Part shown: positions 6,460 to 6,536 of the stretch, piece by piece | Layout of the letters: each line of letters begins with the position of its first letter | How positions within the stretch are numbered: position 1 is the stretch's first letter | Assembly: GCF_001889065.1 (NCBI RefSeq) | Contig: NZ_LWHB01000117.1 | Location: forward strand, 1 to 6,536 | Direction: 5' to 3' | DNA from: Suttonella ornithocola | Lineage (GTDB): Bacteria > Pseudomonadota > Gammaproteobacteria > Cardiobacteriales > Cardiobacteriaceae | Length of the DNA stretch: 6,536 bases | Notes under the pieces: model-generated | Told to the model about the DNA's origin: nothing | The model's database searches: none | The model's input: the letters and a program-made list of their open reading frames with translations, nothing else | Translations under genes and position numbers: made by a program

Positions 6460-6536
6460 GGCTAATAAAAGAGTCACAGAAATTAAATCGCTACTCCAGT
6501 AATAGTACAAGTGCTTACTTTATTCATCTATCTTAA
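6460..6536. other. Unassigned AT-rich right edge
   Basis: No gene, RNA or convincing signal is seen in these bases. All six frames contain stops or give only short peptides without recognisable similarity. It may be internal non-coding DNA of an insertion sequence continuing past the window. Confidence 0.4.

Overview
The window reads as chromosomal DNA of an AT-rich gammaproteobacterium (low GC by eye). The ArgS sequence, the argS-SPOR gene order and the SPOR protein resemble the Pseudomonas arrangement. The GntP permease plus glycerate kinase pair resembles the Haemophilus HI0092/HI0091 pair. Moraxellaceae, Cardiobacteriales or a related low-GC lineage would fit, but the species cannot be fixed from this sequence.

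Left edge (1 to about 210): the end of an IS630-type element, carrying on the minus strand the first 40 residues of a transposase whose remainder lies outside the window. It abuts a GntP-family permease that has lost its N-terminal part (homology from about 214 to 1134). The permease stop overlaps by 4 bp the start of an intact glycerate 2-kinase gene (1131-2270). Together these look like a former D-glycerate uptake and phosphorylation operon whose front was removed by the insertion.

Centre (2336-4773): argS and a small FtsN-like SPOR-domain membrane protein form a tight two-gene operon. argS starts at GTG 2423 and the SPOR gene at GTG 4198, within a 4-bp overlap. A sigma70-like promoter sits before argS, bracketed by an 11-bp inverted repeat.

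Right of centre (4774-5896): an imelysin-like (peptidase M75 family) envelope protein has its own promoter. An AT-rich Fur-box-like sequence overlaps the -35 region and an inverted repeat lies in the leader.

Right edge (5897-6536): a non-coding stretch of about 150 bp, then a decayed IS1-family element. It keeps only the C-terminal half of the transposase (minus strand, stop at 6072). The remnant is cut by a sequence resembling the terminal repeat of IS5-type elements, and close by is a 10-mer matching the presumed IS630 terminus at the left edge. The housekeeping genes are therefore flanked on both sides by insertion-sequence debris. No clearly novel system is present. The most checkable oddities are the IS-truncated permease coupled to an intact kinase, the inverted repeat around the argS promoter, the possible iron control of the imelysin gene with an Asn in its family motif, and the nested IS remains.
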